Positions 53,829 to 63,249 are shown, numbered from the stretch's first letter. The stretch is DNA of 64,000 bases from Rhodococcus sp. AW25M09 (GCF_000333955.1 NZ_CAPS01000124.1:1-64000); one strand, 5' to 3'. Numbers and translations are program-made. The notes: generated from the sequence alone by a model not told the origin.

Positions 53829-55052
53829 TCAGAGAGCTACGGCGTTCACCAGATCCCCGGCTCGAAGCGCCCCGACCGTGTTGTCCAGACGCACGAAACA
53901 ATTCGCTTCGGCCGCCGATCCGAGGCCGTGCCGTTTCGCTCCCGTCAGCACGGTGACTGTTCCGTCCGAGTTGGAGCGAGCAAGATGAAACGAGTGACGC
54001 CCGGGCGTTCGCTCGATGGAGTGCGCAAGCGACACAGTCACTTCCCGTCTCTCCTCGGGTCTCAACCCCATGGCGAGTCGAAGGTTACGACGGGCGAAGA
54101 ATTCGAACGATGCGTACGCAGCCAACGGGTTACCAGGAAAGCTCAGCACCGCGGTGTCGAACACACGCCCAGCGCCCTGTGGTCGTCCCGGCGACATCGC
54201 AACGCCTGAGAACTCCATGTCCTCGGTACACAAGGCCGGCTTGACTACTTCGTGGTCACCCGCACTGATCCCTCCCGAGGTGATGACGACGTCGGCTGCG
54301 GCGCACGCCGTAGCCAGAACGGCACGAAATTCGTCCACCGAGTCGGACACCGAAACACACATAGCCACTTCGGCACCGCACTGCTGCACGGCGGCCGCAA
54401 GCATGACCGAGTTGGACTCGTGAACCTGGCCGAATCCCAGAACCGGTGATCGGTAGATGATTTCGGTTCCGGTGGAGATCAGCGCTACTCGCACTCGTCG
54501 GTGGACCAGCACGCTACGAACTCCGACCGCGGCGAGCAGACCTACCGGCAATGGTGTCAGGGAGGTTCCCGGTGTGAGAAGGCGCTGGCCCTCCCGCACA
54601 TCCTCCCCCTTGCGCCGAATGTGAGCACCGAAATCGCATGGCCGATCGAACTCGACCTGCATCCCGTCGACTTGCGCCCCTTCCACGGGCACAATCCCGG
54701 TAGACCCAGCCGGAACAGGAGCCCCCGTCATTATCTTGGCGACCGTTCCGACAGCCGACGTCATCGGTGTGGGATGACCGGCCGGAACATGTTGCGCAAC
54801 AGGCAATGACACAGCCGATTCGGCGGATGCACCGATGAGATCGGAGACATGCACGGCATACCCGTCGACCGCTGAGTTATCGAACAGGGGAAGCGGGGCC
54901 GGCGCGAATACAGGCTCTGCCAGGACGAGGCCGGATGCCGCCCAGATGTTCGACCGCCGTACAGGAGTGCTCCCGATCAGACCGCCGACCGTGGCGCAGT
55001 GATCCTCCACCGACCGTAAGGCAGCAGACGACGACCTTACCGGCGAGCTCAT
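53829..55052 (-). CDS. moeA: molybdopterin molybdenumtransferase
   Basis: A 407-residue MoeA that inserts molybdate into adenylylated molybdopterin. Marks include LFDNSAVDGYAV, GTVAKIMTGAPVPAG, TSGGISAGDHEVV and FSFPGNPLAAYASFE-like text near the end. It is probably dedicated to the oxidoreductase encoded 58 bp downstream. Its ATG overlaps the ferredoxin-like stop (ATGA). Confidence 0.93.
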   Translation of the reverse strand: MSSPVRSSSAALRSVEDHCATVGGLIGSTPVRRSNIWAASGLVLAEPVFAPAPLPLFDNSAVDGYAVHVSDLIGASAESAVSLPVAQHVPAGHPTPMTSAVGTVAKIMTGAPVPAGSTGIVPVEGAQVDGMQVEFDRPCDFGAHIRRKGEDVREGQRLLTPGTSLTPLPVGLLAAVGVRSVLVHRRVRVALISTGTEIIYRSPVLGFGQVHESNSVMLAAAVQQCGAEVAMCVSVSDSVDEFRAVLATACAAADVVITSGGISAGDHEVVKPALCTEDMEFSGVAMSPGRPQGAGRVFDTAVLSFPGNPLAAYASFEFFARRNLRLAMGLRPEERREVTVSLAHSIERTPGRHSFHLARSNSDGTVTVLTGAKRHGLGSAAEANCFVRLDNTVGALRAGDLVNAVAL

Positions 55053-55294
55053 GACCGACCCCGAACTGCGGCCACGAACAGTTCGTCCTTACCCGTAGGT
55101 TGGGTCTTGGCCGCAACACAATCCACACATTCATCCGGGTGTATGCACAGCATCCGGACGCCCTGATACATGCAATCCACAGGGCACTCTTCGATGCACG
55201 CCTTGTCGAGAATATCGACATACGGCTCGGCCACGATGTATGTCACGAAACGTTGCCCCTCAATGGATTCCGCGTCTTCTATGGTTTCCGTCAT
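55049..55294 (-). CDS. truncated, ligand-poor ferredoxin-like protein
   Basis: An 81-residue protein that follows actinobacterial 7Fe ferredoxin (FdxA type) through CIEECPVDCMYQGVRML and HPDECVDC, then leaves the family. Compared with the family, the first ligand Cys is Tyr (EPYVD), and the third and fourth Cys of the second motif are missing, as is the following 30-40 residue tail. An extra Cys appears in RMLCIHP. It starts after GGGAGA and overlaps moeA by 4 bp, so it is still translated in the operon. It may bind at most an altered cluster. Confidence 0.75.
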   Translation of the reverse strand: MTETIEDAESIEGQRFVTYIVAEPYVDILDKACIEECPVDCMYQGVRMLCIHPDECVDCVAAKTQPTGKDELFVAAVRGRS

Positions 55295-55487
55295 AGTACA
55301 TAGTCTCCCGGATCGCGCAGCCTTGTCGGCGGAGATGTTCGGCGCGGGTACCCCCGAACCCCGAAGTCTGTGCATACGCACATCATCTCGGGGCTGCGAG
55401 TGGACTGCCGCACCTTCCGTCGCGCCGTCGCAACCCTCACAATCGATTCCACACCACATGATTGATTCCTCGAAAGGTCCGGAAATC

Positions 55488-56354
55488 ATGAAGTCTGTAG
55501 CAGGCAAGGTCGCCCTCATCACTGGAGGGGCGTCCGGTATCGGCCTCGAGACCGGACGCCGTCTCGCATCGCTCGGCGCGCATGTCGTCCTGGTCGACCG
55601 CTCCGAGATTTCCCCTTCGGTGCTGGCCACGTTGGACACGACGCGGCACGGACGACACATCTCCATCAGCGCTGACGTGACCGACACCGCGTCGCTCGAA
55701 TCGGCCGTGGCGACGGTGCTGGACGAGTACGGCTGCCTCGACGTGGTTGTCGCCAACGCCGGTATCGCCGAGGCCGGTACCGTCGCAATCAGTGACGTCG
55801 AATCGCTGGTGAAGATAGTGGAGGTCAACCTCATCGGGGTAATTCGGACGGTCCATGCAACCCTGCCTGCGATCACGGCGCAGCGTGGTTACTACCTGCT
55901 GGTGTCCTCGGCGGCGGCGCTGAAGAACATCCCGGGCCAATCTGCCTACGCCGCATCCAAGACGGGCGTCGAGGCATTCGGTGGTGGGCTGCGCCTCGAG
56001 GTTGCGCACAAAGGCGTGGGAGTCGGTGTGGCACACCCGGCCTTCGTCCGCACTCCGATGTTCGAGTCGCAGCACAGCATTGCTGCGGTACGCGACGGCA
56101 TCGAAGAACTGCCGTGGCCGTTCAACGTGGTGACCGAGCTCGGCGAATGCGCCGATGCATTCGTGAACACGATCGTCGGTCGTCGCCGAAAGGTCTACGT
56201 ACCCGGCGCTCTTCGCGGAGTGGATACCGTGCGTGGAGTCTTCACCGGCCGACTGTGGGATGCGATACTCCGCCCGCGGGTGAAGAAGACAGTGCCTGCG
56301 CTAGAGAGCGGGGTTCTCCAGAGCCGCGCGCTGCGCTCGGTCACGCGTCAGTAG
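55488..56354 (+). CDS. short-chain dehydrogenase/reductase
   Basis: A 288-residue SDR. Cofactor motif TGGASGIGLETGR, NAGIAEAG, catalytic Ser in LVSSAAA and Tyr-Lys in SAYAASKTGVEAF. The C-terminal 50 residues form a basic extension. ATG 55488 is preferred; ATG 55458 is in frame. It diverges from the ferredoxin-like operon and its 3' end overlaps the convergent PucR gene by 54 bp. Alcohol or ketone conversion is likely, perhaps with the nearby monooxygenase operon. Confidence 0.88.
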   Translation: MKSVAGKVALITGGASGIGLETGRRLASLGAHVVLVDRSEISPSVLATLDTTRHGRHISISADVTDTASLESAVATVLDEYGCLDVVVANAGIAEAGTVAISDVESLVKIVEVNLIGVIRTVHATLPAITAQRGYYLLVSSAAALKNIPGQSAYAASKTGVEAFGGGLRLEVAHKGVGVGVAHPAFVRTPMFESQHSIAAVRDGIEELPWPFNVVTELGECADAFVNTIVGRRRKVYVPGALRGVDTVRGVFTGRLWDAILRPRVKKTVPALESGVLQSRALRSVTRQ

Positions 56355-57482
56355 CCACCACGCCAACACCAGATCTGCAGTCGAGTCGATGTCCAATCCG
56401 GTGAGATCACTGAACCGGGCGACTCGATTGCGAACGGTGTTGCGGTGAACGTATAGGGCGGCGGCGGTGTCGTCGACGCGGCGATCGTGGTCGAGATACG
56501 TTGCGACGGTGTCCATGATCTCCCGACCTGCTACGCCGCGTACGAGTAGCGGGTCGAGGTGCACGGTAGCCATCTGCTCCGCCACGTCGTCCGCGAAAGA
56601 AAGAAGAGGAAGCGGTCCGAGAGCCGCAAGATCCACGACGCCCGTTTTCTCGAACGTCACGGCCAGCGAGAGTGCACGTTGTGCTTGCTCGTAGGAAGAT
56701 CGCGCCTCGGAGGCCGTCCTGGCATCGCCGAGTCCGATGGCGACGGAGCACTCGAGGCGATCCGGAACATTGGGCAACAGCGCCACCAGATGACGGTCGA
56801 TGATCGCGTCGACAACCTCGAGAAGACCGGCGCTGCAACGCATTCGCAGCATCGCCCGAGCATCGGAAGACTTGGATGTCTCGTCCCAGACCACACAGGC
56901 GACGCGATACTCGTGGGTGAGATCGATTCCGTGTTCGTTCGCGTCACTGTTCAGCGACGCGGGTCGGTACGATCCCTCCACCAGTTGCCGGATGAGATCA
57001 GCGCGTCGAATCGCGCCGGTGACGGCTCGCTCCTGCATCACGGTGTTCACTGCGGCGGAATAGGACGTCGCCCATTTCCACATCATGTCTTGTATGTCAT
57101 CCACCGCGGCCGTGGTCAAGCTCTGCTCGACGGCCTTGTGCCGAATGATCTTGAACAGCTCACGTGCTCCCAATTGAATACTGTGCGCAACCAATTCGAG
57201 TGGGATCGTCTGATCGGACCAGCGCCGGAGCAGGTCGGTGACGTCACTTTCGTCGACCGATGGCGAGTCACTGCGCACGCGCCACAGAACGATGTCGAGT
57301 ACGGCCCTGGTATTGCGCTGCACTTCCTCGTGCGCGACGGAGTCGTACACCGGGATCCGCTGCCGGTACATCTCCGCCAACCGCGATGCCACTGAGTCCA
57401 ACTCGGCATCGGCCCCGGCGATCAGCGACGAGATCCTTGCCGCGATCTCACGCTCCCGGGTGGTGTCACCGTCTTCGTGCAT
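56301..57482 (-). CDS. PucR/CdaR family regulator
   Basis: A 393-residue regulator. The C-terminal helix-turn-helix is typical (YLDHDRRVDDTAAALYVHRNTVRNRVARFSDLTGLDI) after a GGDEF-like middle domain (AIGLGDARTASEARSSYEQAQRAL). The N-terminal 170 residues are helical. It lies 17 bp behind the SDR remnant at the end of the monooxygenase operon, so it probably regulates that operon. Confidence 0.85.
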   Translation of the reverse strand: MHEDGDTTREREIAARISSLIAGADAELDSVASRLAEMYRQRIPVYDSVAHEEVQRNTRAVLDIVLWRVRSDSPSVDESDVTDLLRRWSDQTIPLELVAHSIQLGARELFKIIRHKAVEQSLTTAAVDDIQDMMWKWATSYSAAVNTVMQERAVTGAIRRADLIRQLVEGSYRPASLNSDANEHGIDLTHEYRVACVVWDETSKSSDARAMLRMRCSAGLLEVVDAIIDRHLVALLPNVPDRLECSVAIGLGDARTASEARSSYEQAQRALSLAVTFEKTGVVDLAALGPLPLLSFADDVAEQMATVHLDPLLVRGVAGREIMDTVATYLDHDRRVDDTAAALYVHRNTVRNRVARFSDLTGLDIDSTADLVLAWWLLTRDRAQRAALENPAL

Positions 57483-57499
57483 CGAACCGCCCTCCGTCC

Positions 57500-57760
57500 C
57501 TAGGATCGTGTCACATGCCTATTCGACAGTCGGCGGATTGCGGGTGCAACGGCCCGACTGCGGGCGGTGAACGGCGTTGTGGTCAACGCACCTCGGAGAA
57601 CCGGCATGGTGGCGACCACGCGTGCCAGACCGGCCACGTTCACATCCAGGAGAACGACGTCGGCACCGCGGGCAGAGCACTCTATTGCTGTGGCAGAGCC
57701 GATTCCGCCTGCTGCACCGGTGACGACGAGTACTTGTCCGGAAAGCGAGCGAACCGTCAT
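57500..57760 (-). pseudogene. truncated short-chain dehydrogenase
   Basis: The first 50 or so residues are a good SDR Rossmann start (GQVLVVTGAAGGIGSATAIECSARGADVVLLDVN). The remaining 35 are basic, unlike any SDR, and the Ser-Tyr-Lys active site is absent. The start overlaps the hydrolase-propeller gene stop (ATGA), so it is still translated. The body was probably lost by deletion. Confidence 0.75.
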
Positions 57761-59523
57761 GAGGCATTCTCCGGTCGGGAGAACGATAGGTCTACGACAG
57801 CAAGGGCCGATTCCGAAATGCTGCCCAGGACAAGTTGCGGTCCGCGGCGCACCACGCTGGTGACCATCGAGTAGTCGGGCGTCGGCGACTGCAGATCGTG
57901 GACGATCGAACCGTCACCGTCCACTGCGATCACCCACGTGGTCTGCTCGCCCTGCCGAATCCCCTCCGGCAACGAGTAGGCGATTCTGCGAAAGACCCCG
58001 GGTAATTGGGCAACGAAATCGTGCAGTGCGCTGCGCGGCGTCGCCATGGACACCCACGTCAGATCGCCGTCGGCCGATATGTTGTCGGGAAATGCCGACA
58101 GGTTGTCGATCAGAATCTGTGGCTGGGCGGCTCTGTCGACAAGTGAATATCGAATCACGTTGAAGTCGCCCGTCGAGGACACCGTGGCCCATTCTTCCGT
58201 GTCGGACACCGTCAACCCGTTCGCGAACTGAATCCCGTCGACCACGATGCGAGCCGAGCCGTCCGGTGTGAGTTTCACCAGATGCCCGGTGCCGGAGTGC
58301 TCGAGCAGATCGGCAAGGAAGTCGTAGAAACCGAATCTGCGCGTGGACACCGTGAAATAGATGGTGCCCGACGCGGCCCGAACGATGTTGGACGCGAATG
58401 TGATCGGGACACCGTTCAGGTGGTTCAGCACCACCTCCACGCTGCCACTGTCGAGATCGACACGAAGCACGCCACGTTCGCTGTCGCACACGAGGATCGT
58501 CGAGTCGTCGATGACGGCGATACCTAGCGGCCTACCGCCGGTATCTGCAAGCGTCTCCACTGTGGACGTGGTGCCGTCGACGAGGGTCACCCGCAGCACC
58601 CTCCCGTCCTCGACTCCGGTGAGAATTCGGCCCTGGGAATCCAACCGAACGTCCTCGGGACCGCGACCTGGCAACTCGATGCGCCTGATCGGACCCATGG
58701 GAACTGCACTTTCTTTCTCCCGCGCGCGGTCGGTGGACCGAGGCGGTGTCCACCTCACCGGACGCAGGCTCGGACTCGGCGTAGGCACCGGTCGGCGCGC
58801 GTGCGACGGTGCGACCTGCTCGTTGATGACCGCGGCGACGGCACCCGCCGAACTCCACGGTGCGCCATGGCCTTCGTGCTCCAAGGGGTAGGCGTCGATT
58901 CTCGGATCACTCGCCGAAAGCGCCATAGCGGCGGAGTCCACTCGGCGATCGTCGAGTCCGTACACCACGGAGATCGAGCAGCCAAGTGCAGCAAGCCGTT
59001 CCGAGAGCGACTCTTCCTCGAGGTAGTGATCGATCGAGGAGGTCGAGGTGCGGAACCGTCGGATGCCGGTATTCAGCAGGTCCTGTACCGCGAACTCCGG
59101 GACGGGACCGCCGGGTGCGAACGCGGAGCCGAGTCCTTTACGCAGCTTGTCGGCGGGAAGCATCGCCCATACTGCGTCGCCGACTATCGGCGCCCTCAGA
59201 ATCTTTTCCGAGAGCCCACGTCCTGTCAGTCGACTCGACATCGTCGGTGTCGTTGCCACGAGGATCAGCCGGCGAACGAGCGAGGGGTACTGCTCGGCCA
59301 GTGACGTCGCCACAAGGCCGCCCCGTGAATGGCCCACGACTGTCACGCTCTCGAAGCCTGCCACCCGTATCTCGCGAGCGACCTGGAGCGCATCCTGTTC
59401 GATCGATTCGCTACCCGCCAGGTCGAGCGCAAGGACGGTACCGGGTAAGAGAGGAGTTACCCGATCCCACACGGCGGCCGAACCACCGAGACCGTGCAGG
59501 AGAACGATTGCGTCGGAAGTCAT
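57757..59523 (-). CDS. alpha/beta-hydrolase fused to SMP-30/strictosidine synthase-like propeller
   Basis: A 588-residue single frame. Residues 1-240 are a complete alpha/beta-hydrolase (oxyanion LLHGLGGSAAVWD, Ser66 in VVGHSRGGL, Asp in YGLDDRR, His in EHEGHG). A Pro/Arg-rich linker (about 240-275) leads to a six-bladed SMP-30/lactonase-type propeller (RIELPGRGPEDVRLDSQGRILTG through RRGPQLVLGS). An internal Met276 could restart translation, but its ribosome site is weak. The pairing suggests two ester or lactone hydrolases for the monooxygenase product. Confidence 0.85.
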   Translation of the reverse strand: MTSDAIVLLHGLGGSAAVWDRVTPLLPGTVLALDLAGSESIEQDALQVAREIRVAGFESVTVVGHSRGGLVATSLAEQYPSLVRRLILVATTPTMSSRLTGRGLSEKILRAPIVGDAVWAMLPADKLRKGLGSAFAPGGPVPEFAVQDLLNTGIRRFRTSTSSIDHYLEEESLSERLAALGCSISVVYGLDDRRVDSAAMALSASDPRIDAYPLEHEGHGAPWSSAGAVAAVINEQVAPSHARRPVPTPSPSLRPVRWTPPRSTDRAREKESAVPMGPIRRIELPGRGPEDVRLDSQGRILTGVEDGRVLRVTLVDGTTSTVETLADTGGRPLGIAVIDDSTILVCDSERGVLRVDLDSGSVEVVLNHLNGVPITFASNIVRAASGTIYFTVSTRRFGFYDFLADLLEHSGTGHLVKLTPDGSARIVVDGIQFANGLTVSDTEEWATVSSTGDFNVIRYSLVDRAAQPQILIDNLSAFPDNISADGDLTWVSMATPRSALHDFVAQLPGVFRRIAYSLPEGIRQGEQTTWVIAVDGDGSIVHDLQSPTPDYSMVTSVVRRGPQLVLGSISESALAVVDLSFSRPENAS

Positions 59524-61010
59524 CGCGACCCGTCCGAGCTACGCACCAGGTGCTGCGTCGGGTCGAATCGAACTGTCCGAGTGCGGTAGCCGAGGATGCT
59601 CCCAGGCCAGAGGTTGCTGTTGCGGCCGGAGGGATCGAGATACCAACTCGAGCAGCCGCCGCTGGTCCACACTGTTCCCCCTGTCAGTTCATCGATATCG
59701 GCCGAATATTCTGCCTGCGCCTCCGGCGTGGGCTCGATGGAGCCACTCGCATCGACCGCGTGCTTCATTGCCCGTTCGATGTAACCGAGCTGCGACTCGA
59801 ACATCATGATCACCGAGGTGTGTCCCAAAGCAATATTGGGCCCGTGCATCAAGTACAGATTCGGGAAGCCTGCGACGGTGGTACCCAGATATGCCCGCGG
59901 ACTGGTCCCCCAGCTATCTGCCATCGATTGGCCATTTTCGTCGAATACTCTGTCGGTCAACGGCAGTTTACTCGTATCGAACCCGGTACCGAAGATGATC
60001 GCATCGACCTCGTGCACTCCGCCTGCGGCGTCCACGACTCCCGTGGGTGTCACTTTCGCGACTCCACCGTTCTCGACCGAGACGTTCGGCTGGGCCAACG
60101 CCGGGTAGTACTCATCGGACAGGAGAATCCGCTTGCAGCCCATCCGATAATTCGGCGACAGCTTCTCACGCAAAGCGGGATCACTGACTGCATGACGCAG
60201 ATGTGCACGCCCTTCTCTCTCCCCGATGCGCATCAGCACCGGATGCCGAAAGGCCAGCAGCTTGATCTCTCGCTTCGCAAAGATTACTGCTCTGGACGCG
60301 CGCCGATACCCGGGAACCGACCCCAACCGCTTTCGGGTGCTCTCCGAGATCGGCCGATCATTGCGAGGCATCACCCAGGGCGCAGTGCGCTGAAACAGCG
60401 TGAGCGACTTGACGACAGGTTGGATCTTCGGCACGAATTGGATCGCGGACGCCCCGGTACCGACGACGGCCACGCGCTTCCCCGAGAGGTCTACATCATG
60501 ATTCCACTGCGAGGAGTGAAAGACGGGACCGTCGAAGGTGTCGATTCCGTCGATTGCAGGCAACGTGGGGTCTGCCAGCGATCCGGTGGCGAGCACTACA
60601 TGGTTGGCGGTCGACCAGCCCCGCGCGGTGTCGAGTATCCACCGTGATGCGTCCGCGTCCCACGACAGAGATTCGACGGCATGCTCGGTTCGGATCCGCG
60701 GCATCAAGCCGTGTGCGCGCGCCAGGTCCTCCAGATAGAGGCGGATCTCCGCCTGACGCGCATACGTGTGTCGCCACCGGTGACTGGGTGCGAACGAGTA
60801 CGAATACAGCACGCTCTGCACGTCGCACGCGGCACCGGGGTAGTCGTTGTCGCGCCACACTCCACCGACGGACGAAGCTCGCTCGAAGATCACGACGCTT
60901 CCCCCGTGCAACTGCTCGAGCTTGATAGCTGCCCCGAGACCAGCAAAGCCCGACCCGATGATGGCAAGGGTGTGATGGTCGGAAATTTCGGTCGGCTCGG
61001 ATTTCACCAT
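59520..61010 (-). CDS. class B flavin monooxygenase (Baeyer-Villiger-like)
   Basis: A 496-residue FAD/NADPH monooxygenase. FAD motif AIIGSGFAGLGAAIKL, a BVMO-type fingerprint FDGPVFHSSQWNHD, and a second Rossmann motif VVGTGASAIQFVP. It would oxygenate a ketone to an ester or lactone, which the fused hydrolase downstream could open. It overlaps the thioesterase by 7 bp and the hydrolase gene by 4 bp. Confidence 0.9.
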   Translation of the reverse strand: MVKSEPTEISDHHTLAIIGSGFAGLGAAIKLEQLHGGSVVIFERASSVGGVWRDNDYPGAACDVQSVLYSYSFAPSHRWRHTYARQAEIRLYLEDLARAHGLMPRIRTEHAVESLSWDADASRWILDTARGWSTANHVVLATGSLADPTLPAIDGIDTFDGPVFHSSQWNHDVDLSGKRVAVVGTGASAIQFVPKIQPVVKSLTLFQRTAPWVMPRNDRPISESTRKRLGSVPGYRRASRAVIFAKREIKLLAFRHPVLMRIGEREGRAHLRHAVSDPALREKLSPNYRMGCKRILLSDEYYPALAQPNVSVENGGVAKVTPTGVVDAAGGVHEVDAIIFGTGFDTSKLPLTDRVFDENGQSMADSWGTSPRAYLGTTVAGFPNLYLMHGPNIALGHTSVIMMFESQLGYIERAMKHAVDASGSIEPTPEAQAEYSADIDELTGGTVWTSGGCSSWYLDPSGRNSNLWPGSILGYRTRTVRFDPTQHLVRSSDGSR

Positions 61011-61549
61011 GATTGTCTCGTGTTCTGTGAGTGCGGATTTCGGGAAAACTCAGACCATGACGTCACTGAAGACGGTAGATCTGCGGGCAACTCGAATATG
61101 CCATCGAAAACAAGGATCTCGGCAGGATCCACCGAACCGTGGCTCTTGGTCGTCAGCCGAACGGACACTAACGCGGTCGCGTAATCGATCTCGCCGATGT
61201 GGAAAATCTGCTCGAAGTACAGATTCTTGGCATCGGTACCCAGCAGGCGCGTGCGCACGCGGTACGACTGCGGAAAGGTGAGAGATCGGTGATACGTGAT
61301 GGTCTGGGCGGTCACCACCGGGCTCCACCCGCGCACACGGAACTGCTTCCACAATCCCGTTCTTGCGTAGTACGAAATTCGGGCAGCATCCAGAACGGAC
61401 AGGTAGCGTCCGTTGGTCATGTGCATGAGGATGTCGAGATCGCTGAGCAGCACCCGAAACCGAGACTCCAGCGCGGCTCCCACTGTGGCTTTTCGTCTCG
61501 TCGGTCGCATACGGACGAGCCAGCGGACCGTCATGATCACAGTGTTCAT
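61004..61549 (-). CDS. 4HBT-type acyl-CoA thioesterase
   Basis: A 181-residue hot-dog protein of the thioesterase/dehydratase type. The family core is LSDLDILMHMTNGRYLSVLDAARI. It is the first gene of the monooxygenase operon. The start may be ATG 61549 or 61534. It probably hydrolyses an acyl-CoA intermediate; substrate unknown. The 227 bp upstream hold no convincing gene. Confidence 0.82.
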   Translation of the reverse strand: MNTVIMTVRWLVRMRPTRRKATVGAALESRFRVLLSDLDILMHMTNGRYLSVLDAARISYYARTGLWKQFRVRGWSPVVTAQTITYHRSLTFPQSYRVRTRLLGTDAKNLYFEQIFHIGEIDYATALVSVRLTTKSHGSVDPAEILVFDGIFELPADLPSSVTSWSEFSRNPHSQNTRQSW

Positions 61550-61776
61550 CCCTTCGCCGACTCGACCCCCTACCTATGGTGGCCGTGGAGGTTCATCGTC
61601 GCGATAGCTGCCACAACACGTCTGAACGCGGAAATGTGTGCGCGTGCACAAAACTTGAAAAAGCGCTCCCAACAGACGACCATCGGAACGTCCTGGGCCG
61701 ACGAGGCGGCCGACGTACTCGGAGCGTCACCCGGATACGTCGAACACGAGTACGCACTCTGCGCGAGGAGAGACAT

Positions 61777-62451
61777 ATGAAGACATACATCATCGGAGCT
61801 GCAGGCGGCATCGGCTCCAGACTGAGCACCATCCTCACCGCTCGCGGTGACGCCGTCTCCGGAATGATCCGCAACCCCGATCACCGTGAGCGGGTTGAAT
61901 CAACCGGCGCAACAGCCGTTTTCGGCGACCTCATCGACAACGATGTCGCAACGCTCGCAACGGCGTTCGCCGGCCACGACGCCGTCGTCTTCAGTGCAGG
62001 CGCACACGGCACCGGCATGGACAAGACAACCCTGATCGACGGAAAAGGCCTCGAGAAGGCAGCCGACGCAGCGCGCAGCGCAGGCGTGGAGCGATTCGTG
62101 CTGGTCTCGGCGTTCCCCGAATCGGGTCGCAGCCAAGAGCCGTCCGAGGGATTCGAGCACTACATGGCGACCAAGAAGTCGGCCGACGTCTACCTGACCC
62201 ACACCGATCTGGACTGGCTCATCGTCCGGCCGGGAGTGCTTCTCGACGAGCCAGGCGACGGCACCGTCACCGCGGGACTGGCCATCGAGCACGCTGAGGT
62301 ACGCCGCGACAACGTCGCAGCGTTCATAGCGGCAGCATTGGCCGAACCATCACTGACCCGAACGATCGTCGAACTCACCGACGGTACAACGCCTGTCGCC
62401 GATGCGGTTCGCCAGGTCATCGACGGCTCCGGAGTACGACCCACTGCCTGA
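61777..62451 (+). CDS. NAD(P)-binding atypical SDR
   Basis: A 224-residue NmrA/YwnB-like protein. The cofactor loop is YIIGAAGGIGSRL; DWLIVRPGVLLDEPGDG is typical of the family. There is no classical YxxxK. ATG 61777 follows GAGGAGAG. Such proteins reduce quinones or sense redox state; no function is assigned. Confidence 0.82.
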   Translation: MKTYIIGAAGGIGSRLSTILTARGDAVSGMIRNPDHRERVESTGATAVFGDLIDNDVATLATAFAGHDAVVFSAGAHGTGMDKTTLIDGKGLEKAADAARSAGVERFVLVSAFPESGRSQEPSEGFEHYMATKKSADVYLTHTDLDWLIVRPGVLLDEPGDGTVTAGLAIEHAEVRRDNVAAFIAAALAEPSLTRTIVELTDGTTPVADAVRQVIDGSGVRPTA

Positions 62452-62492
62452 TCGTTCACCGGTCGACCTGGAGTCAACACCGCGGCAGACCA

Positions 62493-63204
62493 TTACCTCA
62501 TTTCGGAGGGATCTGCTTCCGATGCCTCGGCCTCAGCAGGTTCGGCATCGGGCGCGGTGGGGTGAGCGGGCAGATAGATCAGAGTGAGGACGGCAGCAAC
62601 CGCGGTTACTGCTCCGGCGACCATGCAACCGACCGCCAGACCGTCGATGAAGCTCGCTTGCGCGGCGGGAGCCAATCGTGCACCCGCTTCGGCCCCTGCG
62701 CTACCGAACAACTCTCCCGCCTTCTGGGCCGCAGTCAATGCTGCACCCAGCGACTCGCGTGCAGGTTCGCGTAGCGGTTCGGGTACGGCATCGAAGTCCA
62801 GGTGATCTCGGTAGACCGACAGGGCGACCGACCCGATCACTGCTACACCCAGGGTCCCGCCCAGCTCTCGAGTTGCGTCGTTGACCGCCGAACCCATATC
62901 TGCCTTGTCCGGCGACACCACACCCATGATCGCTTCCGTCGCGGGCGTACTTGTTCAGTCCGATACCTGCACCCAGTAGCACCATCTGACCGACGATGGT
63001 CCAGTAGCTGCTGCCGTCCGAGAGAGTGGACGCCCACCCGAACGCCGCAGTCAGTGACAACAGACTCAGTGCGACAACGACTTTCGAGCCGATTGCTACG
63101 GCCAGCCGGGTTCCGACGAGGGCAGCCACTGCAATCGACCCGGCTACGGGCAACATGCGTAGCCCTGTTTCCAGTGCGCCGTACCCGCGGACGAATTGGA
63201 AATA
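62493..63204 (-). pseudogene. truncated, frameshifted DHA2 (EmrB/QacA) transporter
   Basis: Only the C-terminal part remains. YFQFVRGYGALETGLRMLPVAGS to VLLGAGIGLNKYA is in one frame, then from about 62944 the sequence continues in another frame as ATEAIMGVVSPDKADMGSAVNDATRELGG to the stop at 62493. A small indel broke the frame. The N-terminal ten or so spans are missing: the 5' end stops a few bases from the terminator at 63212-63237. It was probably cut off by insertion of the element to the right. Confidence 0.85.
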
Positions 63205-63211
63205 ACAGCAA

Positions 63212-63237
63212 GCCCGCACCCCTGGTCGGGTGCGGGC
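63212..63237 (-). terminator. terminator of the right-edge small genes
   Basis: GCCCGCACCC (63212-63221) pairs perfectly with GGGTGCGGGC (63228-63237) over a 6-base loop, followed on the minus strand by TTGCTGTTATTT. It ends the 63764-63250 transcript. Confidence 0.8.
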
Positions 63238-63249
63238 AACGTAGGCCGA

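Noticed and set aside
61576-61776. N-terminal extension or small gene before the atypical SDR
   Set aside because: The protein fold begins at MKTYIIGAAGG with a GAGGAGAG site; the upstream frame is irregular and unsupported.
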